Part shown: in pieces, positions 50,545 to 60,622 of the stretch | How the letters are laid out: the number at the start of each line of letters is the position of its first letter | Numbering within the stretch: the stretch's first letter is position 1 | Assembly (NCBI GenBank): GCA_015075175.1 | Contig: JABTUV010000008.1 | Location: forward strand, 64,329-128,328 | Direction: 5' to 3' | Length of the DNA stretch: 64,000 nt | Origin: a bacterium | GTDB taxonomy: Bacteria > Hinthialibacterota > Hinthialibacteria > H5-UNCL2 | The notes under the pieces: generated by a model | The model's database searches: none | What the model saw: the letters and a program-made list of their open reading frames with translations, nothing else | Told to the model about the DNA's origin: nothing | Program-made: the position numbers and the translations under genes

Positions 50545-51609
50545 ATGATTCCCTTCATCTGTCCGGCTTTCGGCGACCGCGAAGCAACTGCGGTAGTGCG
50601 CGTCCTGTCCGGCCGCTTCGCCGAAGCGGACCGCGTGGTCGAGGAGTTTGAAGCGGCCTTCGCGGAGTACATGGGGGGCGGCTACGCCTTGGCGACCCAC
50701 TCGGGTTTCGCCGCTCTGCACCTCGTCCTCTCCGAGTTCCATCCTTCTACGTCTTCGCTATGGATACCTGATTACGCCGGAGCCGAGGCGGTCACCGCCG
50801 CCGACCACGCCGGATTCCTGTATCGCCTCCTGGACTGCCGGCGGGGAAGTTTCCTGGCCGACGGCGAGCGGGACGACGGGCGTAACCTGCGGGTCGCCGT
50901 GCATCTCTTTGGAGAGGCGGACCAGGAGCTCCTGTCGCGCACGCGCGAGACCCTGATCGAGGAAGTTTGCGACGGTCCGGGCGCCTGGCTGGGCGAGCAC
51001 CGCGCGGGGGCCTACGGCCTGTGCGGCATCTTCACCTTCACCCGCTCAGGCATCGTTTGCCTGGGCGAGGGCGGGATGCTTTATTCGCGGGATGAGGGGT
51101 TCATCGCCGCCGCCCGGGACCGGGCGAACTTCGACAACAAGAACAGTTACCGGCCGCGCTTCGCCTATCGCATGTCGCCCTTGGAAGCGGCCCTGGGCTT
51201 GGCGCAACTGGCGCAGGTGGAGGAGGCGATCGACGCCCGGCGGCGCCTGGCGGCCTTTTACCACGAGCGGTTGGCAGCGGTGCGACCGGCCGAAACTCTG
51301 CCCAACCCGCCCGGCACGACCGGCGGCCCGGGACGCCCGACACACGTCTATGCGGCTTATTGTATTCGAGTTACGGATGCGGCGGACGAGGTTGTCGCGG
51401 CGCTGCGGGACGCCGGAGTCGAGGCCCGCCGTCCCATCTACCTGCCCGCCCATCGCCTGCTCAAGCAGAATCCCGACGACTTCCCTCAGGCCGAGGTCGT
51501 CTACCGGAGCGTGGTCGCCCTGCCGTTCTACCCGTCGTTGAGTAAGTCCCAAGTTGACCAGCTGTTGGAGGCGGTCTGCCGGGTGCTGGAGCGTTTTCCG
51601 ACCCCCTGA
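50545..51609 (+). CDS. DegT/DnrJ/EryC1-family protein lacking the PLP lysine
   Basis: 354 residues with the fold-type I layout of sugar aminotransferases: EFEAAFAEYMGGGYALATHSGFAALHLVL (N-terminal region), LWIPDYAGAEAVTAADHAGFLYRLLD, IEEVCDGPGAW where IEDAAxxxGA is usual, then IFTFTRSGIVCLGEGGMLYS at the place of the SFxxTKxxxxGEGG block, and C-terminal EARRPIYLPAHRL. The Schiff-base lysine is absent: no Lys lies between the SF-like and GEGG positions. A PLP-dependent but lysine-free reaction (as in ColD, with His) or a non-catalytic role is therefore likely. It stands alone, with no sugar-nucleotide genes beside it except the phosphohexomutase on the other strand. Confidence 0.85.
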   Translation: MIPFICPAFGDREATAVVRVLSGRFAEADRVVEEFEAAFAEYMGGGYALATHSGFAALHLVLSEFHPSTSSLWIPDYAGAEAVTAADHAGFLYRLLDCRRGSFLADGERDDGRNLRVAVHLFGEADQELLSRTRETLIEEVCDGPGAWLGEHRAGAYGLCGIFTFTRSGIVCLGEGGMLYSRDEGFIAAARDRANFDNKNSYRPRFAYRMSPLEAALGLAQLAQVEEAIDARRRLAAFYHERLAAVRPAETLPNPPGTTGGPGRPTHVYAAYCIRVTDAADEVVAALRDAGVEARRPIYLPAHRLLKQNPDDFPQAEVVYRSVVALPFYPSLSKSQVDQLLEAVCRVLERFPTP

Positions 51610-51615
51610 TTTATT

Positions 51616-51662
51616 TGGAGTGCGGCAGCTTGCTGCCGTGCGGGAGCAAGCACCCGCAGTCC
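51616..51662. repeat. GGAGTGCGGCAGCTTGCTGCCG hairpin
   Basis: GGAGTGCGGCAGCTTGCTGCCG...AGCACCCGCAGTCC after the DegT-like gene, same family as 48797-48862. The rest of the gap to 51852 shows no gene. Confidence 0.7.
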
Positions 51663-51852
51663 AGAAGGGATCGCGGTCGAGAGGGGATCGCATAAAGTTG
51701 ACAGTCTCCGGGGCTTATGATACTTCTTGCGTATATATCTATGTCCAGTGGCGGCGGCCATCTGCGGCCACTTTGACCGCTCTGGGATGGTTGCCAATGC
51801 GTCAAGGGACCTTCAAGTCGATGCGTCGTTTTTGCTGAGGAGAACCAGCGAG

Positions 51853-54800
51853 ATGAAAAAATGCCTCTTGCCCTTGGCGGCGGTCGCGTGCTGGGCCGCC
51901 TGTCAGCCGGCCTCTTTCGCGCAACCCATTCCGCTTCCCCCCATCATTGCCAGCGATACGATTCTGGATCCCTCCGAGTACATCGTAGTCGACCAGACGC
52001 TGGTTGATCCGGGGGCGCGGCTGACCGTCCCGCCCGGGGCCATCATCCGGTTCCAGAATCCCGACTCCAGCCTGAATGTCTTCGGGTCTCTCCTGGCCAT
52101 CGGAACGCCGGACAGCAGGGTCGTCTTCACGAGCGCGAAATCGGGAGCGGCGGCGCAGCCGGGAGACTGGGGCGAGGTGTACATCAACGCCAATCCCAGC
52201 GCGCCCCCGACCATTCTCCAGCAATGCGAATTCAGCTTCGGCGGCGGCCAGGTCGCCCTGGACAACGCCGCCGCGCGCGTGATGCTGCGCGTCGAATCCT
52301 ATCCGGTGCTGATCGAGGACTGTACGTTTTCGCGGGCCTTCGGCTCGGGGGCGGGCTACTTCGGTCCGCCCAGCCAGACCTTTACCCGCTGCGCCTTTCT
52401 GGACAACGTGTACGGCGGCGTGGCGGCCCTGAATCCAAGCCGCGCCAACATCAACCTGGTCGACTGCATCGTGGGCGGCAACTACATCGCGCTGATGGGC
52501 GTCTGGCGGCCCGAGGACTTCGCCGGCTCCTCCGGCAACGTGTTCGCCAATACCTACAACGCCGTCGTGCTGGCGGCGGGGGGCACAGTGCCGACCGGCG
52601 AAACGGTGACCATCTCGTCGCCGCCGGTCGAGACGGGGCTTCTGGGCATCATCGAGGGCAGCTACACGGTGGAACAGGACGGCACGTTGCAGGTGGCGCC
52701 TGAAGCGCGGATTTACTTCACCGCGGGCGCACGCATCCTGGTGAGCGGCGCGTTTGCCACCAGTGGAGCGGGCTTGGTCGCCCACAAGGGGGGCGCGCGC
52801 GGGCAGGAGGTCAACGACGAGACGGCTTTTGCGTATTTTTCCGCCATCCCGTCGTTCAAGTTGCCGCGCACGCGGGAGGAGCTGGCGGCGCGGCCGTCGG
52901 GCGGGCAGCCGGCGCCGCCCGGCGCGGGCGGCCCCATCGATCCCGCCCAAGTGTGGCGCGGCATCACCTTCCTGCGCGACGCCGATGACGCCCGCAGCGT
53001 GGTTCAGCATCTCTGGTTGGACCGCGCCGACGTGGCCCTCACCTTCGACCGCGCCAGCGTGCGCGTGGACGGTTGCACCGTGTCCAACGTGGTCAACGCC
53101 GGCGTGCGCGTGGGCACGGCCGCCCATCCCGAGATCAGCCGCAGCCTCATCACCAACTCCCTGGGCGACGGCATCGTGTGCGAGCGTGACGCCGCCCCCG
53201 CTCTCAGCCGCACCACCATCACCGGCAGCCGCCGCGCCGGGCTGGTCATCCGCGACGAGGCCAACCCGATGCTCTTGGAAAACATCATCGTGGGCAACCG
53301 CGACGGCGTCGAGATCTCGGGGACCGCCGCGCCGGTGCTGGGCAACATCGACAACCATCTGCCCTGGGACGACGGGCGCAACATCATCGTCGACAACACG
53401 CGCTGGGCGTTGGCCAACTACACCCCCAACCGCATCATGGAGCAGAACATCTTCTGGGGCCTGCATCAGGCGAGCGAAATCGACAAGGTGATTTTTGACG
53501 ACGACGAAAACCCGGCCATGGGGCAGGTAGTGTTTCTGCCGCTGCTGGGCCAGAACCCGACGCCTACGGTTCCCGTCTCGCCGACACCGACGCCCACACC
53601 GGCGCCGTACCAACTGACGCCCTCGCCCACGCCCACCACGCCGGTCGAAACGTTCCTTTCGGGCACGCTCAATTCCGACCTGACCTTGTCGGGGGTCGTG
53701 CGGGTCACCGGCAGCGTGACCGTGCAGGGTTTTGCCGCGCTGCGCTTTCTGCCCGGCACGATCGTGCGCATCGAGGGTACTTTTGACGCCCTCTCCGCGC
53801 CGGAGACGGCGGTCTATATCCGGGCGCGCAACGGCGGTCGTATCGGCGTGGAAGGTACGCGCGACCAGCCGGTGGTCTTTACGACCGTCAACGACACTTA
53901 CTGGGGCGGGCTTTCCATCGAGGGACCGGAATGGGTCACCAGCAGCGTGCGCTACGCGCAGTGCAGCGGGCGCTAGTGGGACTGGATCTGACCAACACCG
54001 CCGCCCGGGTAGAGCAGTGCCGCTTCCATTATTGCCGGCTGGGGGTATCCGCAAGCCGCACTACCGGCGCCGTCGACCCCATCCTGCGCGCCAACCTGTT
54101 CATGGAGAACCTCCTGGGGTTCCGCAGCGAGGGCGGGGCGCGGCCCGACCTGGGAACCACGCAGAGTCCGGGCGGCAACGTCTTTTACATCAACACCACG
54201 GACGCCGAGATCATCAATCCCGCCGCGCCCGTCGCGGCGATCGGCAACTACTGGAGCGAGGCCGGACCGGACGGGGAAGTGGTGCGCCTGGAGGACCAGG
54301 GCCTGGTGCGAGCGCGGCGCATCAGCGGCGACAATTCCCCCGCCGGCATCAGCCTGGCGCCCATCGGCGAGATCGCCGGCGGACAGATTCTCAATTCCGA
54401 CGTGGTCTGGCTGGGCACGGTCGACCTCACCGCGTCCAACACCATCGAGACCGAGGCGGTGAGGGACGGGCAGGTGATCCGGGAGCGGGCGCTGCATGTG
54501 GGCATCGACTCGCGCCTGCGCATCCTGCCGGGCACGATCGTGCAGGTGCAGCCGCGGCGCAACATCGTGCTATTGGTGAGCGGTCGGCTGGACGCCATCG
54601 GGACGCCCGCGCGCCCCATCGTCTTCCGCTCCGCCGCAACCAACCGGCAGCCCACCGACTGGCGCGGCGTGCGCTTCATCGACGGCGCCGATCTGTCCGA
54701 GCCGTCGGTCATGCGCTATTGCGAAGTCTCGGACGCCTACACCGGCGTCTCGGTCATCAATCGCTCGCCGCTGCTGGAGTTCGTGAAGATTCGCAACTTC

Positions 54801-55445
54801 GCCGACCAGGGCGTGCTGGCCTCCTCGGTGGGGCAGTACGCCCGCAAGGGCGGCGCGGCGGCGGCCGCCGGCAATCCCTTCGGCATCGCCCGGCCCCGCA
54901 TCGCCGACTGCCAGATCGTCGGCGGCGAGTACGGCCTTGTGTGCCTGGATGCCGCTCCCGTGGTCACCCGCAGCCTCCTGACCTCCTCCATCATCTCCAG
55001 CGTTTACATCACCGGCAACAACGTGCCTGATCTCGGCAACCTGGAGGACTCGGATCCCGACAACGACGGCGCCAACGTGATCGGCGGCAGCATCCGCTAC
55101 GACATCGAGAACCTCTCGACCAGTGCAGTGCGCGCGCAGAACAATTTCTGGGGTCTTATCGCCAGCGACGACCTGGTGGACGCGCGGATCTTCGACGATA
55201 ACGAACGTTATTACTCCGGCAAAGTGATCTTCCTGCCGCGGCAGGGTGCGGTCCCGCCCAATTTCCTCGTGGCCGGCGACTTGGACGGCAACGGACGGCT
55301 GGACTCCGCCGACCTGGCCGCGCTGTCGGCCGCCTGGCGCAGCGTGGTCGGCGATCCCCAATATCGTCCCCAGCTGGACGTGGACCGCGACTACCAGATC
55401 GACAAGAACGACCTGTTGTTCATTTCCAACCGCCTGACCCAGTAG
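51853..55445 (+). CDS. Exported beta-helix protein with Thr/Pro linker and dockerin-like end, one frameshift
   Basis: About 1197 residues. ATG at 51853 follows GAGGAG and opens a Sec signal (MKKCLLPLAAVACWAACQPASFAQ); upstream in-frame ATGs lack this. Two beta-helix halves (DPGARLTVPPGAIIRFQN, IEDCTFSRAFGSGAGYFG, PEISRSLITNSLGDGI; then FLPGTIVRIEGTFDAL, GTPARPIVFRSAATNRQP) are joined by a PTPTVPVSPTPTPTPAP linker near residue 575. The C-terminus is a two-repeat dockerin-like module: GDLDGNGRLDSADLAALSAAW and LDVDRDYQIDKNDLLFIS, with Asp-rich calcium loops. A single indel near 53960 breaks the frame after SSVRYAQCSG; the other frame carries on at GLDLTNTAARVEQCRFHYC. Probably a surface or scaffold-bound protein; no catalytic motif seen. 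Confidence 0.85.
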
Positions 55446-55448
55446 GCG

Positions 55449-55538
55449 GAAAAAATGGGGTCAGCGCCCATTTTTGCACGCAACACTTGCTTTAACCGCG
55501 TTGTTTCGGGCAAAAATGGGCGCTGATCTTATTTTTTC
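55449..55538. terminator. GGGTCAGCGCC-family inverted repeat, terminator-like
   Basis: Arms GGGGTCAGCGCCCATTTTTGC (from 55456) and GCAAAAATGGGCGCTGATC (to 55528), with A6 on the left and T6 (TTATTTTTT) on the right. Same family as 27261-27347. Likely ends the beta-helix transcript before purH. Confidence 0.78.
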
Positions 55539-55553
55539 CCGAGGGGAGTTCCC

Positions 55554-57104
55554 ATGATCGCCGTCAAGCGCGCGCTCCTGAGCGTCTCCGACAAAACCGA
55601 CCTGGTCGGCTTTGCCACCGGCCTTGCGGACGCGGGCGTGGAACTGATCTCGACCGGCGGGACCACCCGGGCGCTCCTGGACGCCGGCCTGTCCGTCCGC
55701 GGCGTCTCCGACTTCACCGGCAGTCCCGAGATTCTGGACGGGCGCGTCAAGACCCTGCATCCCAAGGTGCACGGCGCCATCCTGGCCCGCCGCGACCTCC
55801 CTGAGCACCGGCGCCAGGTCGAGCGCTACGGCTTGGAGCTCATCGACATGGTCGTCGTCAATCTCTATCCCTTCCAGGCGACGGTCGCGCGGCCCGACTG
55901 CACGCTGGAGCAGGCCATCGAGAACATCGACATCGGCGGCCCCAGCATGATCCGCTCGGCAGCCAAGAACTGGAACGACGTGGCCGTGGTGACCGATCCC
56001 GCCGACTACCAGTCGGTGCTTGACGAGTTGCGCCGGAATCGCGGTTTCGTCAGCCGCGAGACGTGCTACCGGCTGGCGGTCAAGGCGTTCCTCTCGACCG
56101 CGCGCTATGATCGCGCGATTGCGCTGTGGCTGGAGGGTCGGGAGAGGCGTCCGGCGCCACGGTTGGTGGAGGAATACGAGCTCGTGCAGTCGCTGCGTTA
56201 CGGAGAGAATCCGCACCAGTCGGCGGCCTTCTATCGACGCCTGGGCGCGCCGGGGGGCTTGCCGGCGGCGACCGTGCATCACGGCAAGACGCTGTCCTAC
56301 AACAACCTCTTGGACCTGGACGCGGCGCTGTGCGTCCTGCGGGACTTTGAGGCGCCCACGGCGGTTATTCTGAAGCACAACAACCCCTGCGGGCTGGCCA
56401 GCCACGAACGCTCGATCGAGGAGGCGCTGCGCGCGGCGCACGCCTGCGATCCGGTCAGCGCCTTCGGCGGCGTGGTGGGCGTCAACCGCCCCGTGGACGC
56501 GCGGTTGGCGGCGATCATGCTGGACTGCGGCTTTCTGGAGTGCGTCTTGGCGCCGGCTTACCAACCCGAGGCGCTGGAGGCGCTGAAAGGCAAGAAGAAC
56601 CTGCGCATCGTGGAGCTGGCGGAGGCGGGTGAACCGCGCCGCGAGGCGGACCGCGTCTGCCGCCCCGTCGAGGGGGGACTTCTGGTCCAGGACCGTGACC
56701 GCGTTCCCACCGCCGGTTACGAGATGCGCGTGGTCACCAAGGCGCAGCCGAATCCGGCCCAGCTGGCGTCACTGGCCTTCGCCTTCAAGGCGTGCAAACA
56801 GGTCAAGAGCAACGCCATTGTGCTGGTGCAGGGAACGGCGACGGTGGGCATCGGCGCGGGGCAGATGAGCCGCGTGGATTCAAGCCGATTGGCGGTGCTG
56901 AAGGCGGGCGACCGCGCGCGGGGCGCGGTGTTGGCGTCGGATGCCTTCTTTCCCTTCCGCGACGGCGTGGACGCGGCGGCGGAAGCGGGCGTGACAGCCA
57001 TCATTCAACCCGGCGGCTCGGTGCGCGACGAGGAGGTCATCGCCGCCGCCGACGAGCACAAGATTCCCATGATTTTCACCGGCGTGCGCCACTTCCGGCA
57101 TTGA
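55554..57104 (+). CDS. purH: Bifunctional AICAR transformylase / IMP cyclohydrolase
   Basis: Last two steps of purine synthesis. ATG at 55554 after GAGGGGAG. IMP cyclohydrolase domain (~1-200): [72 protein letters not shown] transformylase domain (~200-516): [45 protein letters not shown] (Lys-His catalytic pair), [29 protein letters not shown] in shortened form, [16 protein letters not shown] and the terminal [10 protein letters not shown]. 516 residues, complete and intact. Confidence 0.97.
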   Translation: MIAVKRALLSVSDKTDLVGFATGLADAGVELISTGGTTRALLDAGLSVRGVSDFTGSPEILDGRVKTLHPKVHGAILARRDLPEHRRQVERYGLELIDMVVVNLYPFQATVARPDCTLEQAIENIDIGGPSMIRSAAKNWNDVAVVTDPADYQSVLDELRRNRGFVSRETCYRLAVKAFLSTARYDRAIALWLEGRERRPAPRLVEEYELVQSLRYGENPHQSAAFYRRLGAPGGLPAATVHHGKTLSYNNLLDLDAALCVLRDFEAPTAVILKHNNPCGLASHERSIEEALRAAHACDPVSAFGGVVGVNRPVDARLAAIMLDCGFLECVLAPAYQPEALEALKGKKNLRIVELAEAGEPRREADRVCRPVEGGLLVQDRDRVPTAGYEMRVVTKAQPNPAQLASLAFAFKACKQVKSNAIVLVQGTATVGIGAGQMSRVDSSRLAVLKAGDRARGAVLASDAFFPFRDGVDAAAEAGVTAIIQPGGSVRDEEVIAAADEHKIPMIFTGVRHFRH

Positions 57105-57112
57105 TGCCGGCG

Positions 57113-59881
57113 CTACCAGGCGGGTTCGACGTATCTTCCCGGTAGAATCTCACGCTCGCCCCCCGGCGGCCGCCAGTAGAGCTGCATGAGCGAGAATCCC
57201 AGCTGGTCGCTGTAACGCACGACCAGCTCATGCCGGCCCGCGGCCAGAAAGACGGAGTGGGCGGCGGTCTCGCGCTGCAGCTCGTGAGCGTCCAGGAGCA
57301 TGCGGCCATCGACGACGACCACGGCATGGTCCTGCGCGCGCGCGCCGAACTCGTAGACGCCGCTGACCGGAACCGTCAACTGGCCGCGCCATTCCATGCT
57401 GAAAAGGCGGCTGTCGCCGGGCACTTCGATCCATTCAAAGTCGATCGCGTCCACCACGTCCTGAGCGTCCGGTTCGCCCTGCCAGTCGGGACGGTCGTAG
57501 AAAATCTGGAGGAATCCCCGATCGGGAAAGGGATTGGCGTTGAGAACGCGCGAGGGCAGCGGCGCGTCCATGTCTCCGCCGCTGCCCGCGTCCCACGTGA
57601 GCGAAAACCACGGGTCGGCCTCGCATGTGTAAGCGGCATGGAGGCGATGCAGTCCCGCCGCCAGGCGGATGGGCCGGCCCTGCTCGCAGGTCGTCGCGTC
57701 GATGCTGAAAAAGGCCTCGCCCGAGGCGGCCGGGGCGAAGCGGGCCACGACGGGCTCGACCAGTACCAACATGCCCGTCCATTCGGCGCGAAAGGGCGGA
57801 GGGAGGAGAAATCCCTCCGCCCCTCGGTTTGCCAGGCTTTCTCCAGACTCGATCCGCGCAAGCGATTCGTCCCCATGGCGATAGTGCGCCGTGAGTCCGA
57901 GATTCTCGCGATAGTCCCGCGGTTCCAGCACGGCCAGGACCATGGTCGCGCGGCCGTAGGGGTCGGCGACGGTTCGGATTTGTGCGGCCGGAAAGAAGCG
58001 ACGGAGTCGAGAAGCCGCCTCGCGGTCTCCGCTGGTGAGCACGTGCGCGAAAACCTGCCGCCGGTCGGCATCGACATCGAGCCAGTCGGCGGGGCGGCGG
58101 AAGGGTTGCACGTCGAGGCGGTCCTCCCAGAGTTCCATCCTGAGCGAGAGGCTGTGGGCGAGATTGCAGTGCAGGCCGGCCGGACCGCGACGGGAGGCGT
58201 CGCGCAACGCGCGCGCGGCCAGGGTCGCGGACGCCTCGAACTCGTTCCAGGCCTCCACGGAATGCGTCTGCGGTCCGAAGTATACACGCAGATCTTTCAC
58301 ACTGGAGACCGCCAACACGAGGGCGACCGCGACCGCCGGTCCCCAGAAAAACCTGTCCGGAAGAAAGAACGCAAGGAATCGGCAGAGACGCACCAGGAGC
58401 GCTGACGCGAGAAGCAGCAGAGGCGGCAGCGCCGCCAGCGTGCGCAAGGCGTGGGGCGCCTCGGTCGAGAGAATTCCGGGCATGAACGCAAAGAGGAACC
58501 AGAGAAGACCCAAGGCATAGGCGGGGCGGGCGGCCTGGGTCGCAGCCCAGGCGAGCGCGGCGGGCGCGGCCGCCGCCGTTGCGAAGTCCAACGCGCGCCG
58601 GAAGGGGAGATTGTGGCGCGCGTTGCTGTCGCCCGCGAACACGAGCGACAGGAGCGTGCGGCGGGTGTTATCGGCCAGCCGCGCCCCTCGCTCCTCCGCG
58701 GGAACGTCCGCCAGCACCCACACCTGGCCGGCGCGTTGGTTGAGATGCTCGGGATGGGCGCGCATGTACAGCGCCAGCGGCGCCAGCACCACCACGAACG
58801 CCAGCGTCGCCGGCAGCAGCCCCCATCGTTCCTTCCAGAAGCGACGGGGAGAGGCCGCCGCCAGTCCCGCGAGGAACAGGCCGACGACCGCCGGCATGAC
58901 ATGGGCCGCGCTGTAGGAATAGAGGCAGAGGGCCAGCGCCGCGCCCGCCGCGCCGAACCACGCCAGGCGCGCGGGAGAGGTTGGGGCGGCTGCGTCGTCT
59001 TGCTTCCACGGCTGACGCATGGCGATCCACAGGAGGAGCACAGCCAGGCTGGGCCAGACGGTCGCCTGCACGCCCGAGAAGGCGATGCGCGAGAACGTGA
59101 GATGCCAGCGACTCACTGCCAGAAGCGCGGCGGCAACGAGCGCCGTCGGTTCATCGAAGAGTCGCCGGGCGAGGAAGAACATCAACAGCACGGCCAGCAC
59201 TCCCGACAGCGCGGAGGTGAGGCGCGCCGCGGTCGTGGTCACGCCCAGAAGCTTGAACAGCCCGGCCATTTGATAGAGGTACAGCGCGGGATGGCCGTTG
59301 TTGGCGGGCGTGTAGACGAAGTGTTCGCCGCGTTCGGCGATGCGCATGGCCTCGTGCATGTTGCTGGCCTCGTCGTAGAAGAGGCCGTAGGGGACGTCGG
59401 CGAGGGAGGGGACGCGCAAGGCCAGCGCGAGGAGGAGGACGCAGGCCAGGAGGCTGTAAACGAGGGCGCGCGGAAGGGAGGGGCTTGCCCCCCGCGCACC
59501 CTCCGAGGCGAACTCGGAGCGTTCCGGCGTCCTCTCGGTATCCCTCGCCACGGCCGTCGGCCTGCTCGGGACGAGGCGCGGCCCGAACGTGGATGCCGCG
59601 CCATCGACGGCGCTTCGCCGGGCCGCTACTCGAGCACTCGACTTTTCTTTCTGGGCGGTTTCCCCCCTTGGTCCCGCGCCCGCGCCGTGGAAGAGGAGTC
59701 CTGCGGCCAGGCACACACCACCCGCCAGCGCGCGCAGTCCGCCCTTGGCCCAGTAGTAATAACCGTAGGGCGCGGTCAGATCGAGCAGTTCCTGCCCGCG
59801 CGCCGCCAGACCGAGACCGGCGGCGACCAGGACCAGGGCGAGCGCGTGTCGCCGCCTATCGGAATGGAGAACCCTCATCAC
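57113..59881 (-). CDS. PMT/ArnT-like membrane glycosyltransferase with C-terminal PA14 domain
   Basis: 922 residues, intact. Two N-terminal hydrophobic segments, then an odd Arg/Ser-rich stretch (~77-119), then GT39/GT83-type topology: [30 protein letters not shown] with the acidic catalytic-type motif after helix 1, about ten more helices, and [23 protein letters not shown]. Such enzymes move sugars from lipid-phosphate donors across the membrane. Residues ~780-922 form a PA14-like beta domain ([56 protein letters not shown]) that in other proteins binds glycans. The stretch at 77-119 is encoded by a copy of the CTCGAG inverted-repeat element (59527-59652) carried in frame. Convergent with purH, 8 bp apart. 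Confidence 0.88.
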   Translation of the reverse strand: MMRVLHSDRRRHALALVLVAAGLGLAARGQELLDLTAPYGYYYWAKGGLRALAGGVCLAAGLLFHGAGAGPRGETAQKEKSSARVAARRSAVDGAASTFGPRLVPSRPTAVARDTERTPERSEFASEGARGASPSLPRALVYSLLACVLLLALALRVPSLADVPYGLFYDEASNMHEAMRIAERGEHFVYTPANNGHPALYLYQMAGLFKLLGVTTTAARLTSALSGVLAVLLMFFLARRLFDEPTALVAAALLAVSRWHLTFSRIAFSGVQATVWPSLAVLLLWIAMRQPWKQDDAAAPTSPARLAWFGAAGAALALCLYSYSAAHVMPAVVGLFLAGLAAASPRRFWKERWGLLPATLAFVVVLAPLALYMRAHPEHLNQRAGQVWVLADVPAEERGARLADNTRRTLLSLVFAGDSNARHNLPFRRALDFATAAAAPAALAWAATQAARPAYALGLLWFLFAFMPGILSTEAPHALRTLAALPPLLLLASALLVRLCRFLAFFLPDRFFWGPAVAVALVLAVSSVKDLRVYFGPQTHSVEAWNEFEASATLAARALRDASRRGPAGLHCNLAHSLSLRMELWEDRLDVQPFRRPADWLDVDADRRQVFAHVLTSGDREAASRLRRFFPAAQIRTVADPYGRATMVLAVLEPRDYRENLGLTAHYRHGDESLARIESGESLANRGAEGFLLPPPFRAEWTGMLVLVEPVVARFAPAASGEAFFSIDATTCEQGRPIRLAAGLHRLHAAYTCEADPWFSLTWDAGSGGDMDAPLPSRVLNANPFPDRGFLQIFYDRPDWQGEPDAQDVVDAIDFEWIEVPGDSRLFSMEWRGQLTVPVSGVYEFGARAQDHAVVVVDGRMLLDAHELQRETAAHSVFLAAGRHELVVRYSDQLGFSLMQLYWRPPGGEREILPGRYVEPAW
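59527..59652 (-). repeat. CTCGAG-family element inside the glycosyltransferase gene
   Basis: GTCCTCTCGGTATCCCTCG..GGCCTGCTCGGGACGAGGCGCGG..GGGCCGCTACTCGAGCACTCGACTTTTCTTTC aligns along its length with the reverse complement of the intergenic copy at 42610-42738 (GTCCTCTCGATATCCCC..GGCCTACTCGGGACAAGGCGCGG..GCGCCGCTACTTAAGGACTCGGGTTTTCTTTC). Length 126 nt (42 codons) keeps the frame open. Confidence 0.75.
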
Positions 59882-60099
59882 CGCTCAGGCGCGCGGAAAC
59901 GAAGCGTGTGGGCAGGATGCCCACACGCGAGCCGGCAGGATGCCGGCGCCACGCCTCTTCTCTCGACGCATTTCCATCATGAAAACGACAAACCACGACC
60001 CACGTCGCGCCTCTCTCCGATCCCCCCCCATCCATGCCATCCCATTACTCATCATCTGATCCTGCCAATCCCGTAATCCCGCCCAAACTCCCCCTCCCG
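59882..60099. repeat. Intergenic region with GCCGGCAGGATGCCGGC palindromes
   Basis: GCGTGTGGGCAGGATGCCCACACGC (about 59907-59931) followed by GCCGGCAGGATGCCGGC (about 59933-59949). The remainder, to the end of the next minus-strand gene, shows no gene. Confidence 0.7.
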
Positions 60100-60594
60100 T
60101 CATCCTGTCCGCAGCGGTTTGATCTCCACTTCCACGTCGCAGAGCAGGAGCGTCTCGGCCACGAGCGCGGCGCACTCGCTGGCCAGGTGGGTGCAAAACT
60201 GCCTGCGCTCGGGCGTGTCGAAATCCTCGAACTGGGCGGTGAGATGATTGCAGACGATGTCCGAGGAGTTGCCGAGGTCCAGCGTCTCCTTCCAGCGGCG
60301 CTTGTAATGGACGATGGCCTCGCGCAGTTGGGGCGTGACGGGGCCGGTGGGATTGTGGTCGCCCAGCAACTGTCCGAGCAGCAGTTCGCCGGCGATGACG
60401 GCGCCGCACTGGCCCTCGCCGGTGATGCCGCCGCGACGCAGCGCCTGGAACGGCGCGGCAGGCAGGCCGAAGGTCTCCGCCAGGCAGATGCCGCAGCTGC
60501 GATGGGGCGTGACCTTGCCTTCGTAGAGCAGGTACGCCTTGCGCCGGGCCTCGTCCACGATCTGCATCTCGTCTTCGGTGAGTTCGCTGCGCAT
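60100..60594 (-). CDS. C_GCAxxG_C_C-family redox-type protein
   Basis: 164 residues. ATG at 60594 chosen for the GAGGTG ribosome site 6 nt upstream; the frame is open to 60657 but that overlaps ppk1. Cys pattern: HRSCGICLAETFGLP, then GGITGEGQCGAVIAGELLLGQLLGD, the tCGAxxG-type block of the family, and later single cysteines (DIVCNHL, RQFCTHL, SECAAL, LLLCDVE). Proteins of this family are thought to bind Fe-S clusters or take part in metal/redox chemistry; no reaction is established. It follows ppk1 by 28 bp on the same strand and is likely cotranscribed with it. Confidence 0.72.
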   Translation of the reverse strand: MRSELTEDEMQIVDEARRKAYLLYEGKVTPHRSCGICLAETFGLPAAPFQALRRGGITGEGQCGAVIAGELLLGQLLGDHNPTGPVTPQLREAIVHYKRRWKETLDLGNSSDIVCNHLTAQFEDFDTPERRQFCTHLASECAALVAETLLLCDVEVEIKPLRTG

Positions 60595-60622
60595 GGATCG
60601 CACCTCGAAAGAAGTTTCGGTG

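Noticed and set aside
51690-51730. TTGACA near 51698 as a promoter for the beta-helix gene
   Set aside because: No -10 at 16-18 nt; TATGAT lies only 12 nt away.
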